NCBI GenBank assembly: GCA_000697335.1
Contig: JNEM01005997.1
Span: 1-22,643, forward strand
Direction: 5' to 3'
Length of the DNA stretch: 22,643 nucleotides
DNA from: Conidiobolus incongruus B7586
Taxonomy: Eukaryota > Entomophthoromycota > Entomophthoromycetes > Entomophthorales > Conidiobolaceae
The stretch's first letter is position 1. Each line of letters starts with the position of its first letter. Shown one piece after another: positions 1-11,088 of this stretch. The notes under the pieces are model-generated. The model was not told where the DNA came from. It ran no database searches and saw only the letters and a program-made list of their open reading frames with translations. The position numbers and the translations under genes are program-made.

Positions 1-857
1 TCCAACTTGTATTTGAAGAAAAAATCGCCCGTAGGATTGTCAAGGAAGCAGCGTACAACTACCCCTTCAATGGGTCTGCCATCGTAGTGACCTTGAGCTG
101 CTTGCAACTGCTCAAACATTTTAAATACATCTTGAATGGAATGATAAGTATCGTATTTGACACTTAAAAATCCAAACATCTTGGCAACTTCAATCACCTT
201 TTCCATGGGCCAGGTAGCAAATTCGGGCTGATTCAGATTTACACCATGCAAATACAGGCCTGTATGTTGCTTTGAATAAGGTAAAATATGCTCTTCAAAG
301 TCATCATCACATAATTCAAAGCACAAGGTCACCTGATTTTCTTGTAAAAATTGGATTAAGTCATGTTCTGTTGCATTTACTCGGCTTAAGTGCTTCTTGA
401 GCCAATATTTACCACGCTCAGCATGGTCACTAGCTAGTGAATGCTTGCTAGCTACAACTAATTGATTCTGAAAGCTTGAAACGAAGATAATACATCCGTT
501 CTCTTTGACTGTAACAATGAATGGACCCTTTGCATTTTGGATCAAGTATTCTCTCTTGGTGGATGCTACTTCATTCAAGTTGAAAAATTTGTTATACCCT
601 CGAATTACAATTGTAGGCTCAGGATCGTCTACAGTGAATAAGCCTCTCGCCATTGTGGGAAATGGATTATTAGGCTTCTTGTACATAAATTCATTCATTT
701 TCCAACTGACAAATTTGACATGATTGATTTCATGCTGGGTACACGTAATAGGTCTGGAGAATCTCTTCAAACTATCGGAACCATCGACGATACTCTTTAG
801 TTGGTTGATTAGTTTGACCACCTGCTTTGATCTGGATTTATCCATCTTTTTAGACAT
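1..857 (-). CDS. TRL1: Fungal tRNA ligase (Trl1 type), N-terminal part, cut by the window edge
   Basis: An uninterrupted reverse-strand frame starts at the ATG at 857 and stays open for 285 codons to the left edge. It reads as the adenylyltransferase (ligase) domain of fungal tRNA ligase, which joins tRNA halves after intron removal and, in yeast, HAC1 mRNA exons in the unfolded protein response. Visible signatures are RGYNKFFN (86-93), nucleotidyl-transferase motif I KENG with the expected AMP-accepting lysine K118, FELCDDD (180-186, motif IIIa), EGVVVR (264-269, motif IV) and FFFKYK (279-284, motif V). The family normally continues with a polynucleotide kinase and a cyclic phosphodiesterase domain, which would lie beyond base 1. 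No intron is seen in the visible part. It is divergently oriented to FES1, 1.16 kb away. The start is the first Met of the frame and fits the family. Confidence 0.93.
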   Translation of the reverse strand, partial: MSKKMDKSRSKQVVKLINQLKSIVDGSDSLKRFSRPITCTQHEINHVKFVSWKMNEFMYKKPNNPFPTMARGLFTVDDPEPTIVIRGYNKFFNLNEVASTKREYLIQNAKGPFIVTVKENGCIIFVSSFQNQLVVASKHSLASDHAERGKYWLKKHLSRVNATEHDLIQFLQENQVTLCFELCDDDFEEHILPYSKQHTGLYLHGVNLNQPEFATWPMEKVIEVAKMFGFLSVKYDTYHSIQDVFKMFEQLQAAQGHYDGRPIEGVVVRCFLDNPTGDFFFKYKL

Positions 858-2018
858 AGTCAATATAACTAATTATTCAATATCTGATTAGTATTTATTA
901 CTTTAAATCTCCACATCTTCTTCAATTTATCTTATTTGGATTGATTTTAATAAATATGGGACCATTTTAATAACAATTAAACAATTTATTCAGTAACTTT
1001 CATCCAAAAATATTTTTTTAAATTCACACAAATGATAAAATGATGAAAGAATTGTATATATTTATATCAGAGTTCTTTCAGTGGAACTAGACTTTTATTC
1101 TATTAAACTCAAAAATTATAATATCTAACTAACTATGATTCCTATTTTAAAGGTAATCAATCATTTAATTCCATAGGGACAGGTCTAATGTAAGAATTTA
1201 ATAATTTAAATTATACGCTATATCTAAAATGATATAAATAGAAAAATAATCATAAGATTTATTTTTATATAATATAAGGTTTTTAAGTATTAATTGAGTT
1301 TTATTATTATCTTAATATCAAACCTCCATATTGTAGGAATTATAAGTTATTTGAAATTCCATATAATTTTAAATTAATTATTGGTCTTGGTTATTTTTTA
1401 AAGTCAACTGGTCTTTTATTTGTTTAAAAAACCAATATTACTTTGCAGTAATAAGTTTAAATTATTTTATCAAATATATCTATTTTAATTAATTTATATT
1501 TTACAATATTTAGTAATATTCAATTCACTATGAGTTTCAATAATATCAACGTGTTCAATGTGCTTTTGGAAAGCATTTGCTTTAATAATTTTTAGATTAA
1601 CAAATGAAAATAATTCATATTATATAATCTAATAACCACTCTTTAGATAATTATATATTTTTATAGTCTTAATTGGATTTAATTCACAAATATGGTATTA
1701 CTTCAAAATGATAATGAAATTACATAATTACACTTTATTTTATATAACATAATGCTTAATATATATTCATATAAATACATTTAAACCTATTACTTTCAGA
1801 TACATTATCTTTTTTATTTAAATCTCAAAATTAATTATTATTAAAACAAAATTGATTTAATTTCCCTAAATTTATATATTTTTTTCTAATTATTTGTTTT
1901 CTATTTCAAATCCCATAACTGACTACAATGATCAATATAGAATTCATTTTATTAATATAACCATTTAATTCATTTTTAAACAATTTTAAACTAGTAAATA
2001 ACAAAAAAATAATTCAAA
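858..2018. other. Intergenic region between two divergent genes
   Basis: This 1.16 kb of very AT-rich DNA separates the start codons of the tRNA ligase and FES1, so it must hold both promoters. I see no coding frame, RNA gene or clear repeat. TATA-like runs are everywhere at this base composition and cannot be called individually. Confidence 0.7.
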
Positions 2019-3316
2019 ATGGAACAATTATTAAAGTGGTCACTTGCCAATAGTAAACCCGAAGAGTTGGTTAATCAAGCTAAAAAAGATAACGAACCAG
2101 GCAAAAAGATTGTAATTTTAAAAATATTCAATTTGGATTATTACTCATAAATTTGTTTAGGATACCTCTATCATTGACCATATTTTGGGAAAAGATGAAG
2201 CTACTCAAATGGTCGGTAAGTATTTAAATTGTGGCAATATTAAAATATATTTTAATTAATTTAATTTTATTGCAGAAGCTATGCAAGTTATTGCTCACCC
2301 TGAGACCAGTTTAGAAAATAAGGAAGTTGCATTTGATAATTTAGAAATGGTAATTTAGAATATATTAAACAAATGAGAATAATTAATCTTATAATATTTT
2401 TTTATTGCTTTTAGTTGGTTGAACATATTGATAACGCTAAAAGTAAGTTTGATTTATAATTAATAATAAGTTATATTTATTCAATTTTTAATAGACCTTG
2501 AACCTCTTAAATTATGGGAACCTTTAATCGCTCTCTTAGAACACGATGAACCCGTAATGAGAAAATATGCCGCTTGGGTTTGCGCTACTGCTACTCAAAA
2601 TAATCCTCAAGCTCAAAAGAATGTAATTAAACTATTCAATTATTTAATTTTTATATTTTAATCAATTCTATAAATAGTTTTTAGATCACAATGGTTTACA
2701 AGCTTTAATTAAATGCTTAAAAAATGAGAAAGTATTGGAAGTCCGCAAGAAGTGTATTTATGCTATTTCCTGTAAGTTATTAACCCAAATGAGGAATTTC
2801 TATGATGTATTAATCATTGTATTTTAGGCTCCATTCGTCATTATCAGGATGCGTTGACTCAATTCCAAGTTTTGAGTGGCTTCCAATTACTTAGCGAAAT
2901 TTTGAAAGATCAAAGTAAATTTAATATAACTTTACTTAATTATTGTTTGATATTGATTACATATTATTAGATGAAAACGAAAATGTCAAATCAAGAATTG
3001 TATTTTTATTCAATTCATTGGTCGTTGATGAACCCACTATTTTATCAGTTTTCAAAGAATTTGAAATTTTTGAAAATTTATTAAACAACTTGAAGGAAGG
3101 TTACGGTGGTGAAGATTTCACTGAGAAGGTATATATTTATCAATGACTTAAATAGCTCTATTTATTAATTTATTTGTTTAGACACTCCAATTCTTCAATA
3201 CTTCTAAAGGCCTTGATGTTAATCAAAAGGCTCAATTGAAAGAATTGATTCCCAAATTCCAAGATCAATACCCTGAAATTTTGAGTGCTCCTGAATGGGC
3301 CGAATTAACTGCTTAA
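2019..3316 (+). CDS. FES1: Hsp70 nucleotide exchange factor Fes1 (HspBP1 family)
   Basis: Nine exons join into 283 aa, close to yeast Fes1 (290 aa): 2019-2111, 2161-2215, 2276-2349, 2415-2442, 2495-2622, 2678-2771, 2828-2914, 2971-3128, 3182-3316. All phases agree and the frame ends at TAA 3314-3316. The N-terminus MEQLLKWSLANSK is the Fes1 signature, followed by the armadillo-like core (AFDNLEMLVEHIDNA, LKLWEPLIALL, RKYAAWVCATATQNNPQAQ). Fes1 proteins release ADP from cytosolic Hsp70 and help send misfolded proteins to degradation. Introns are 49-65 bp. At the sixth exon I used the TAAATAG acceptor (2675-2677), not the nearby TTTTTAG, because only it keeps the family sequence (NFLDHNGLQALI) in frame. 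No signal peptide is present, so a cytosolic protein is expected. Confidence 0.94.
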
Positions 3317-3990
3317 ATAGATCCATAATATAAAAATTGCTATTGATTCATGTATAAATATCATTTTCATAATTCACAACATTGATTTATTAGTTTCAAC
3401 TGCACAGAATTTTAAATCATATTTTTCATCGTGTTTGATAATATTTGTGTAGTTTGATTAATTTCAATATCCAAAGTTTACAAGTTTATTTTGATTATTA
3501 ATATAATTTGTTCAAATTATATTATGATATCAACATTTCAAATGAATGATTTTTTATTCCTTAATAAGCCATAGCAATTTCATTCAACCTCACTTTTAAA
3601 TAATTCACATTTAATTGAGTACTATACAAGCTAACATTGAGAGTTCAAATCAATTATTATCAAATTCAAAAATCAAATTCGAATGATAAAATGAGAGGCT
3701 TTAATTAGATACTATGTAAACCAAAAAATAAAGTAGCTTTTCTTAAAATTTTTTATTAAGAGATGTATAATAGGGATCATATAATTAAGTAACATTATTT
3801 TATATTAATCAAATTAATAATATCAATTTTAAATTATTCATCCAAATTTCAACTTCAATTGTTTTGATCAATCCACCAGCCTTTATAACCATCCCATAAA
3901 TCAATAGGAATTTAACCAGTATTATTGAGAATCCAGTCCAATGCATTGATTATATTGAGTTTAACTTTGAATAATAATAATAATAATAAA
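3317..3990. other. Intergenic region, FES1 to Asterix
   Basis: This is 674 bp of AT-rich DNA with no recognisable gene. Its last 20 bases hold the short trinucleotide repeat listed separately; otherwise it should contain the FES1 3' end and the promoter of the next gene. Confidence 0.6.
3971..3989 (+). repeat. ATA/AAT trinucleotide microsatellite just upstream of a start codon
   Basis: About six ATA units end one base before the ATG of the Asterix gene, so the repeat sits in the 5' leader at the initiation site. The same triplet occurs as AAT codon runs inside the secreted-protein gene at 16279-16296 and 16408-16425, where it encodes asparagine. Confidence 0.85.
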
Positions 3991-4477
3991 ATGTCTAGTT
4001 CGAAATCTAACGATCCCAGAAGAATTGATCAAGTTATTCACTTCCACATCCCAGTTGAAATTCAACCAGATCAAGCAGATAATGAATTATTCACAGTCGG
4101 AGCTGTTTTATTATGTAAATAACATTATTTATTCATACATAATTTTTTTTACTCATTTCCATCTCTATTTAGCTTTATTAGGTTTCGTTATGAGAGTAAG
4201 TTATTCAATATATTAATCAAATATATAGTTCTATTGATAATAATTCTCAATTTTTAGAATCGTTGGGCCAGTTGGGGTTCACTATTTTTAGCTCTCTGTG
4301 GCTCTATTAATGAAAAAGTTTTAACTAGTTCTAACGAGAAGAAACCTTTCTGGACTACTTTTATGTAAATTATTTCTTTAGTTATAGAATTATATTTAAC
4401 AATATTTTAGGTTTGCTATTGTCAGTTTAACTATTCAATACATCCCTTTATTGTTAGAACCTCAATTGATGGATTAA
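3991..4477 (+). CDS. Asterix (WDR83OS/UPF0139 family), ER PAT complex subunit
   Basis: Four exons (3991-4114, 4173-4195, 4258-4364, 4411-4477) give a 106-aa protein, the usual size for this family. The N-terminal SNDPRRIDQV matches the conserved MSDPRR(P/x)NKV start of Asterix. Two hydrophobic segments follow (about residues 36-49 and 82-98), with the conserved RWASWGSLFLAL stretch between them. In animals Asterix pairs with CCDC47 in the PAT complex, an intramembrane chaperone holding poorly hydrophobic helices of multi-pass proteins at the ER translocon. The role here is inferred from family membership. Introns are 58, 62 and 46 bp, and the second exon is only 23 nt. The gene converges on the sulfite oxidase gene. 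Confidence 0.88.
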
Positions 4478-5319
4478 AATATTCTATTTTGTATTATCAT
4501 AACTAATTTAAATACCATTTTAAAAAATTTTTGATTATAGATATTCAAATTATCCAATTGCTATATCTATTATTAAATGACAATGATCAGTAATTTCAAA
4601 TTATGTCATTTCTCTAAACATCATTAGCTCAATAACCATGATGTTGTCATTTAATTATTGATATGTTTTTACTATAGCTCATTCGTTATTACATATATTA
4701 TTATTAATTAAATTTTTCATATTATTTCATAATGATTATTGAAATTGCAATTTTTTAAATTCTGATGAATAATGAATTAGTAATTGATAATTAGCATTTA
4801 TCATAAGCTAAATCTATATATTATCAATATTGGCAATTAAATAAATTATTATGTAATTTTAATATGGTGAATATTCAAGTATCATTTTGTCATATTAGCA
4901 TTAAGATGAAATATAATATACATAATGTGAATACCTAACCTATAACCAATTTTAGTTTGAGATAGTTTGAATTTTAATGAATTTATCAATCATGAGGAAT
5001 TTTAAACTTATTAAACCTCTAAGATTACTGATTTCATTTGGTTTGGAAAATGGAAAAATGCAAAGTTGATCAAATTATATATTGAGACTTGAATGGTTAG
5101 ATATTGGTATAATTATTTTCAAAATCCAAATAAGTAATTTAAATTACACTTTAAAAATTAGGACTTATAGTATTTTAAATCAAATCTAAAGAAATTCATC
5201 AATAAAATGTATTGTTATTCAAAGTATACCTAATTTTTATTTCTGATGTAATATCCAATTATTTATAAACGTCCAAGTTTCGGAGGGAAATCAGTAGTGG
5301 AAAAGTAGGTAATTAACAA
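4478..5319. other. Intergenic region between convergent genes
   Basis: This 842 bp between the 3' ends of the Asterix and sulfite oxidase genes is AT-rich and holds no frame, RNA gene or repeat that I recognise. Confidence 0.6.
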
Positions 5320-6752
5320 TTAGATCTTGGGATTTTGCATCAATTGTACAACATCCCAGCTATTGTTCATGACTCCTCTATAATTCCAAATGGGTTCTTT
5401 AGGTTGTGTATTAGAAGAGGAATCCCCTAAAAATGATGATTAAAATATGCTTTATGTGTTTTCGTTGAATATAACTTACAAGCTCTGCAGATAATTTTAG
5501 AGACATTTTTCAAAGATTCAACTTCAACTTGCCACAGACACCATGACCAGTATCCGTGTCCAGTTTTTTCTTGATGTAATTTGGCAATTAACCAAGTTTG
5601 GCCCAAATCTAATGAGACTTCAACTCTAGTAATCTTCCTGCCACCACCAGAAATAGCATAACCTTTAATAATATTGGAATCGATTAAAGGATTTTGTTCG
5701 GAAGGAGTACAGATAACGGATTGAACATTCATTTCTTGAATTGATTCACAGCGATCCCAATACTCTTCAAGATTTGTTTCATTAGCCTAATTCATTTAAT
5801 TCTGTTAGCAAAAAATCATTATTTAATGAAGGATAAAAATTTACCTCTGGTGGTAATATTTTATAATCTCTTTGTTGGTAATATGAAGGGCTTTCCTTTT
5901 CTCTGATCTCTATTTTGTTTAAGTATTTAACTGATCTAGCACCAATAACACCTAAACAAAGTTAGTATGTTATATATAATATTTGAAAAATTAGCTCAAC
6001 TTACCTGGCACAATCATCCTTACTGGATAACCGTGATCTCTAGATATAACCTCATCATTCATTTCATAAGCTAAAATAACATCTTTGCAAGGATCCATAG
6101 CGCATTCTAAAGGGATGCTACTACCGTATACCTTGTCTTCTTCGCAAGGTCCAAATGATTCCATCCAAACGTGAAGGTTCTTTCCCTTCCATTCATGTCC
6201 GTCTGCGGATAAACCAGCTTCGATGAGGATTTCACGGAGGGGAGCACCAGTCCAGTATGAATTAGCGATGGTACCAGGACCCCAAATGACACCTTTAACC
6301 TTTTTGACTTTGTCTAATCCATTACGACGATTACCTGCGCACTGTTTCTATTTTAATTGGAATACTCAAATTGGATTAGTTTAACTTACTTGGAGAGCTG
6401 CCAAAATTCTAAGTTTACTATACTTCTTTTTCAGAGCGTCCATAGATAAATCGAAAGGCTTAGGAACAAGGCCACATATAGATACTTTATGGGTGTTGGC
6501 ATCAATGAGAGGGATCGGACCGTGATTTCTCTTGAAGAAAACATCTTTGTTGGTGATATATTCTTCTACCAACTGCTTGAGAGGTGGTTCGGCATTAAAA
6601 GGAGTCTGACCTCTAACAATTAATTGTTTGTTAGGACGGTCTGGTTCATATGGGAACTTGAGCTCGTTTTTTTTGGAAGGTGGGAGATCCCAGTGGGCCT
6701 TAGCCTCTCCTACTTCATAGATGCTTTGGTCATTTTTAGTCGTATAGGACAT
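5320..6752 (-). CDS. Sulfite oxidase, molybdopterin and dimerisation domains only
   Basis: Five exons on the reverse strand (6752-6390, 6341-6005, 5951-5845, 5786-5480, 5426-5320) join into 406 aa. The second exon opens with CAGNRR, completing the LQCAGNRR motif whose cysteine (residue 122) ligates molybdenum. The substrate-binding region (GVIWGPGTIANSYWTGAPL, DHGYPVRMIVPGVIGARSVK) follows, and the C-terminal half is the Mo-co dimerisation domain ending in IWNYRGVMNNSW. It oxidises sulfite to sulfate. The length resembles plant sulfite oxidase (393 aa); the animal cytochrome b5 heme domain is absent. No mitochondrial presequence or C-terminal SKL-type peroxisome signal is visible (it ends NPKI), so a cytosolic place is likely. 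I chose acceptor AAACAG at 6342-6344 over ATAG because it restores LQCAGNRR exactly. Nitrate reductase is excluded by the lack of heme and FAD domains. Confidence 0.94.
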
Positions 6753-7500
6753 ATTTATTAGAATTCTTTAGAATCAAATTTAAAATATTGAATTTAAATT
6801 AATTAAAATGGGGTAAATCGAATATTTATACCAATCATTCAGTCAATCCCAATTTGGCAATCCAGTCCACTAAAATTTCATTTTATCCAACTTCAATCAA
6901 TTTCAATAAAAATAGATTACACATAGCTATTCAGATGATTTAATTATTGGTTGGATATTTGCAAATAGAAATCAAACTATTTTTTAAATACCAAAAAATT
7001 CTATTGCTAAATGCTGTAATCTCATTTCATTTTTATTTATGTATTTCATTTTTAAAAACTGTGACGAAACAATATTGGTTTTTTATAATAGATTTACAAA
7101 CATTGATTATTGTATGTTGATCAAATTAAGGAAAGTTTCAAATTGATCAGGAGAGTAAAATCTTTGATTAGAAATTTTATTGAAAAATGATGTCTATTTA
7201 AATAATATCATGTTGAGTAAATGAGTAAAATAATAAAAAGAGCCCAAGTGCATATATATATCAGTTTATTCTAATAATCTTTTATAGTTACTTTGTAAAA
7301 CGTGACTAATCAAATATCTAACTAATTGGGACATTAATGTGGTTAATTGTTGGGACACAGTATGAGAATTCGGGGCGGATTAATATTATTAAAACTGTGA
7401 AATATTATTGAAAAGATATCAAAAATAGTGATTATTTAAATGATTAATGAGAATATTTTAGATTTTTTTATTAACAATATCAATTTTTCAAAATCAATGG
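6753..7500. other. Intergenic region upstream of the sulfite oxidase gene
   Basis: This AT-rich stretch contains no gene that I can support. It includes an unusual small GC-rich patch near 7370 and two copies of TTGGGACA (7326-7333 and 7350-7357), described under findings. Confidence 0.5.
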
Positions 7501-7520
7501 GCCAACTCAAATCTATCCTA
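7501..7520 (+). repeat. Candidate left terminal inverted repeat
   Basis: It begins GCCAACTCAAATCTATCC and pairs with 10011-10030 read on the other strand (16 of 20 identical). Three of the four differences are transitions. The similarity continues weakly inward. Confidence 0.4.
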
Positions 7521-9959
7521 ATTACTGATTTTCCCAGTTTTTTTGATAAATGTTAAAAATGTGCTCAAATGTGACCCAAAAAGAAAATTCAGTGACTTTT
7601 TCCCACAATCTACTCTAAAATAGTTGCGACCATAATAAAGTCTTTCAAGTATTCCTCTTCTCGAGTCAAAAAATATATAGTATTTATTGAAATGATCTTA
7701 TTAGTTTTATTTTTTTGCTATGTCTAACATAAAAGAAATGATAAAGTTCCTTATTACCTTTGGTATAGTTGACTTTAATGAGAATTTAAATGATCCAGCA
7801 ATTTTAAGATTATTATATGAATTAAAAACCTTAAGATACATATCTCTACACTTGCTATATACACTATACTTGCTATAGTAGTTTATACATGAATTTCCTT
7901 CTGAAGAAAATGATTTAAAAAAATAAATAAATATATTAAAGGTGAAGTTTTTCTAACTTGCTAATATTTTACAATCACATATAAATTTCATTTCTTCTTA
8001 TCAAAGAAAATAAGTACCTTTAGAAACTTAATTAGTAGTTACACTTTACTAAGTTACAAAAAAGTATATTTAAAAGATATAGCAAAAAAGTTCTAAATAA
8101 GAGAAGGAATTGTTATTTTATATATTAAAAGGGTAATATACTCTATTAGAAAGAAATTAAATGATCAAATAATTTAGCTAGAATATAATTATAATATAAA
8201 AGAATTTTATTTAAAATAACTCCCTTTTAATAATTATATTAGTTATTTAAATGGTTGTTATATTATACTTAAAAATTATTTTACATTTTATACCCAGTTA
8301 TATTATAAAAAAAATATGTATAACTTTTAATATATAGTTGTTATATTATTTTTAAATAAATTTATATATTTTAAGTTTAGAAAACTTAAATTATTTTTTA
8401 ACTTTAATATTTTAAAAGTATTTAAATTATTGAATAATTTAAATAAATATTTTAAATAAAAAAATATATTTTTGTAGATAATAGTAAATAATATAATTAG
8501 TTTATATTTAAGTTAATTTATTATTAATAATAAATAGATATCTTTATTTAATTTTTGTTTTTAATAAATTATACTAATAATAAATTTATAGTTATTTTAT
8601 TTTGAAGAAATTAAATTAAAGTTGCTTAATCTTTTATAAAATAAAAAATAAAAGAATTTAATATTATATATTATAAAAGGTAATTTATAGTGGAAAAAAC
8701 TTTTAGTATTTAAAAAGCTATCTTTTTTTATTTAAGATTATTATCTTATTATATACAAAACACAGAAGCTTATTAATTTGTTGTTATATTTATATATATA
8801 ACTACTTTTTTTATAACTTTATTTCTTTTAATAAATAAGATTATAATTTAAAAAAAGGAATTAAAAGAGAAATTAGTGAAAATATTAATATTAATAATAA
8901 TAAGTAAAATATAATCAACATATATAATAGCTTTACTAATTTAAATAAATCATAAGTAATAATATTATCATAAATTAATATTTAGTTAATTATTTTAAAT
9001 ATATTCTTTTAATTATATTTTATTTTATAATAAAAATCATATAAATTAATTATTTTTCTTAAAATTTTTTTATATTAATTATAAAAGTTTTTTAGTTATA
9101 AATTGTTATTGTTTTAATAGTTATAACTAACATTCTTTTTATAGTTATTATAGCTTAATTTATTATCTTAAAATTTTATTTTGCTCTTGTATACTTTCTA
9201 TATAATTTTAAAAAAAAGGGAAAATTAAGTATTATTTTTTATACTTTTAAAGCTTTTACTTAAAAAAAAAATAATAAAATATAAAAATTACTACTATTTT
9301 ATTCTTTATTATTTAAGGGATTTAATTCCTTAAAATAAAATTAATTATATGATGAAAAAGTTATGAAAGTTATATTAAAGGCTTTAAAAACTAAATTATC
9401 TTGTGTTATAATAATATTAACTATTATAAACAAAAGGTTATTTTTACCATATTATTTACTTATTAAAATTTATTCAATAGTTTTAAATTTATAAATAAGG
9501 GTTCTTGTATGATTAAATATTTTATTAAGCTTCCTTCTTAACTTTATATAATTTACTTTTTTTAAAATAAAGATAAAGTTATATATTTGAAAAAAAGCAT
9601 TTAAATTATTAAAATACTAAGATTCATAATTTTCCTTTCCCTTAACTAACTAAGTGTAACTTTTATCAAATGTAATTTAGGGGAGTTTTTATTACTGTTA
9701 CTAATATTAATAGTAAATGGCATAAGAGAAAAAAAACAAGATAAAGCTTAAAAGTAATGTTTTTATTAATAAATTTATATGATATTTAATGTAAAGTAAA
9801 AATCAATTAATATAGAATAAAGTTATACTGTTGTAAATGCAATAATAAACTATTAACCTTATTTTTATAGTTTATGGGAGAAAATAATTGATTTTATAAA
9901 TTAAAAAAATCAATAAGCTATTTTTTTGTGACTAATTTTTTTTGATTTTTTTAGCTAGG

Positions 9960-9991
9960 TGACCAATTTTTTCTAAAACCAAAATTGGTCA
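9960..9991. repeat. Perfect 11-bp inverted repeat (hairpin) near the right end of the AT-rich island
   Basis: TGACCAATTTT at 9960-9970 is followed by a 10-nt loop and then AAAATTGGTCA at 9981-9991. It lies 20 bases inside the candidate right terminal repeat, where many transposons keep subterminal transposase-binding repeats. A terminator is unlikely in a eukaryote. Confidence 0.7.
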
Positions 9992-10010
9992 AACTTAAAA
10001 TTAGAAAAAG

Positions 10011-10030
10011 TGGGACAAATTTGAGTAGGC
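10011..10030 (-). repeat. Candidate right terminal inverted repeat
   Basis: Read on the reverse strand it starts GCCTACTCAAATTTGTCC and mirrors 7501-7520. The base composition changes back to the ordinary intergenic level beyond it. Confidence 0.4.
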
Positions 10031-11088
10031 TTAATAATAGGGTAATTGTTTATTAAGTCATTTTTACATATAACCTAAGTGGAATTTGATTATATTCAAT
10101 TCAATACCAAATTTAAAACTGAAAAATATTAAAGTGATGAATTCAATATATAAAAAATCAATTGAATATAAATGTTGGTGTTAATAGCACAAAGTATATA
10201 TTATTTTTATATAGACTGTGTAATCTCAAATATATATACTGTGCAGGCATTTTTGTCATATTTGTAAAGCATAATAAGAGATATATTCAATCTTACAATT
10301 GCAATTAATATAATATGAATATCACTATCACACTGATAATGATGGTGAATTATAGCAATCAAATTCAAAAAAATATTAATAGATAATGAAATAATTAAAT
10401 GTAATTTTATATTAGTATTAATTGTTTTTTATCGTGATAATAAAAATATTAAACGTTTATTTAATAAATAAATAACTTATTTAAAACTCTTTTTTAATAA
10501 TATATCAGAAAATAATAATTCTTCAATAAAATTAGATAAAGTGTGTGAATGATTTCAAAATTAATTTTATTATTTGCATTAATATAACTGCTAAATTGTT
10601 ACTTGTTTTATTAATAGACCATAAAAAATATTGAAAATATTAATAGAACGACGGTTTACCAATTATGCTTATAATTTATTTTAATGATAATATTGATTTA
10701 TGACATCAATTCCGAATTCAATCTCAATTAGTATTTTTTTGATATTAAATTAATTTTGATTTCATCATAATAACGAGACATATAAAAGAATGACATATTC
10801 AAAAAACATAAATTGGAAAAATTTCATTATATTTTAATATGAAGAAAACCATTTAAATAAAGCCCATTAGTATATATATATTATTCCGTAATAATTTATC
10901 ATTAAATATATAAAAATCGATATAATGGATTTGTAAAAATTAAAAATAATGACGAAAAAAAGATCCCATAAATCAATTTTCCAATTTAAAATATAATTTA
11001 TATATGTAAATCCAAGTCATTAAAAATTATAGTCAAATTCATTAATAAAACCAAAAATAGATATTTATTATTAGAACAATACTTTTAA
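10031..11088. other. Intergenic region upstream of the ketoacyl synthase gene
   Basis: This is 1.06 kb of AT-rich DNA with no supportable gene. It should contain the promoter of the gene starting at 11089. Confidence 0.55.

Larger units (their letters stand above)
7501..10030. mobile_element. Possible decayed DNA transposon (Tc1/mariner-like) in an extremely AT-rich island
   Basis: Twenty bases at 7501-7520 match the reverse complement of 10011-10030 at 16 of 20 positions, starting GCCWACTCAAAT on both sides, as terminal inverted repeats of an element about 2.5 kb long would. The interior is markedly poorer in G and C than the flanking DNA and has no long open frame. Around 8055-8165 a forward frame contains stretches resembling a helix-turn-helix DNA-binding region of a Tc1-type transposase (KDIAKKF, then IREGIVILYIKRVIYSIRKK) with stops between, but this similarity is weak. 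I see no clear target-site duplication (no flanking TA pair) and no recognisable catalytic DDE region. A chance pair of inverted repeats around a low-GC island is a real alternative. Confidence 0.3.

Noticed and set aside
7720-7878. A 52-codon forward open frame in the AT-rich island
   Set aside because: It has a fairly normal amino-acid mix, but no recognisable similarity, no clear splice continuation and stops in all frames soon after.
7690-9960. A mitochondrial DNA insertion or a centromere
   Set aside because: No mitochondrial coding, tRNA or rRNA sequence is recognisable, and there is no tandem satellite; low GC alone does not support either.
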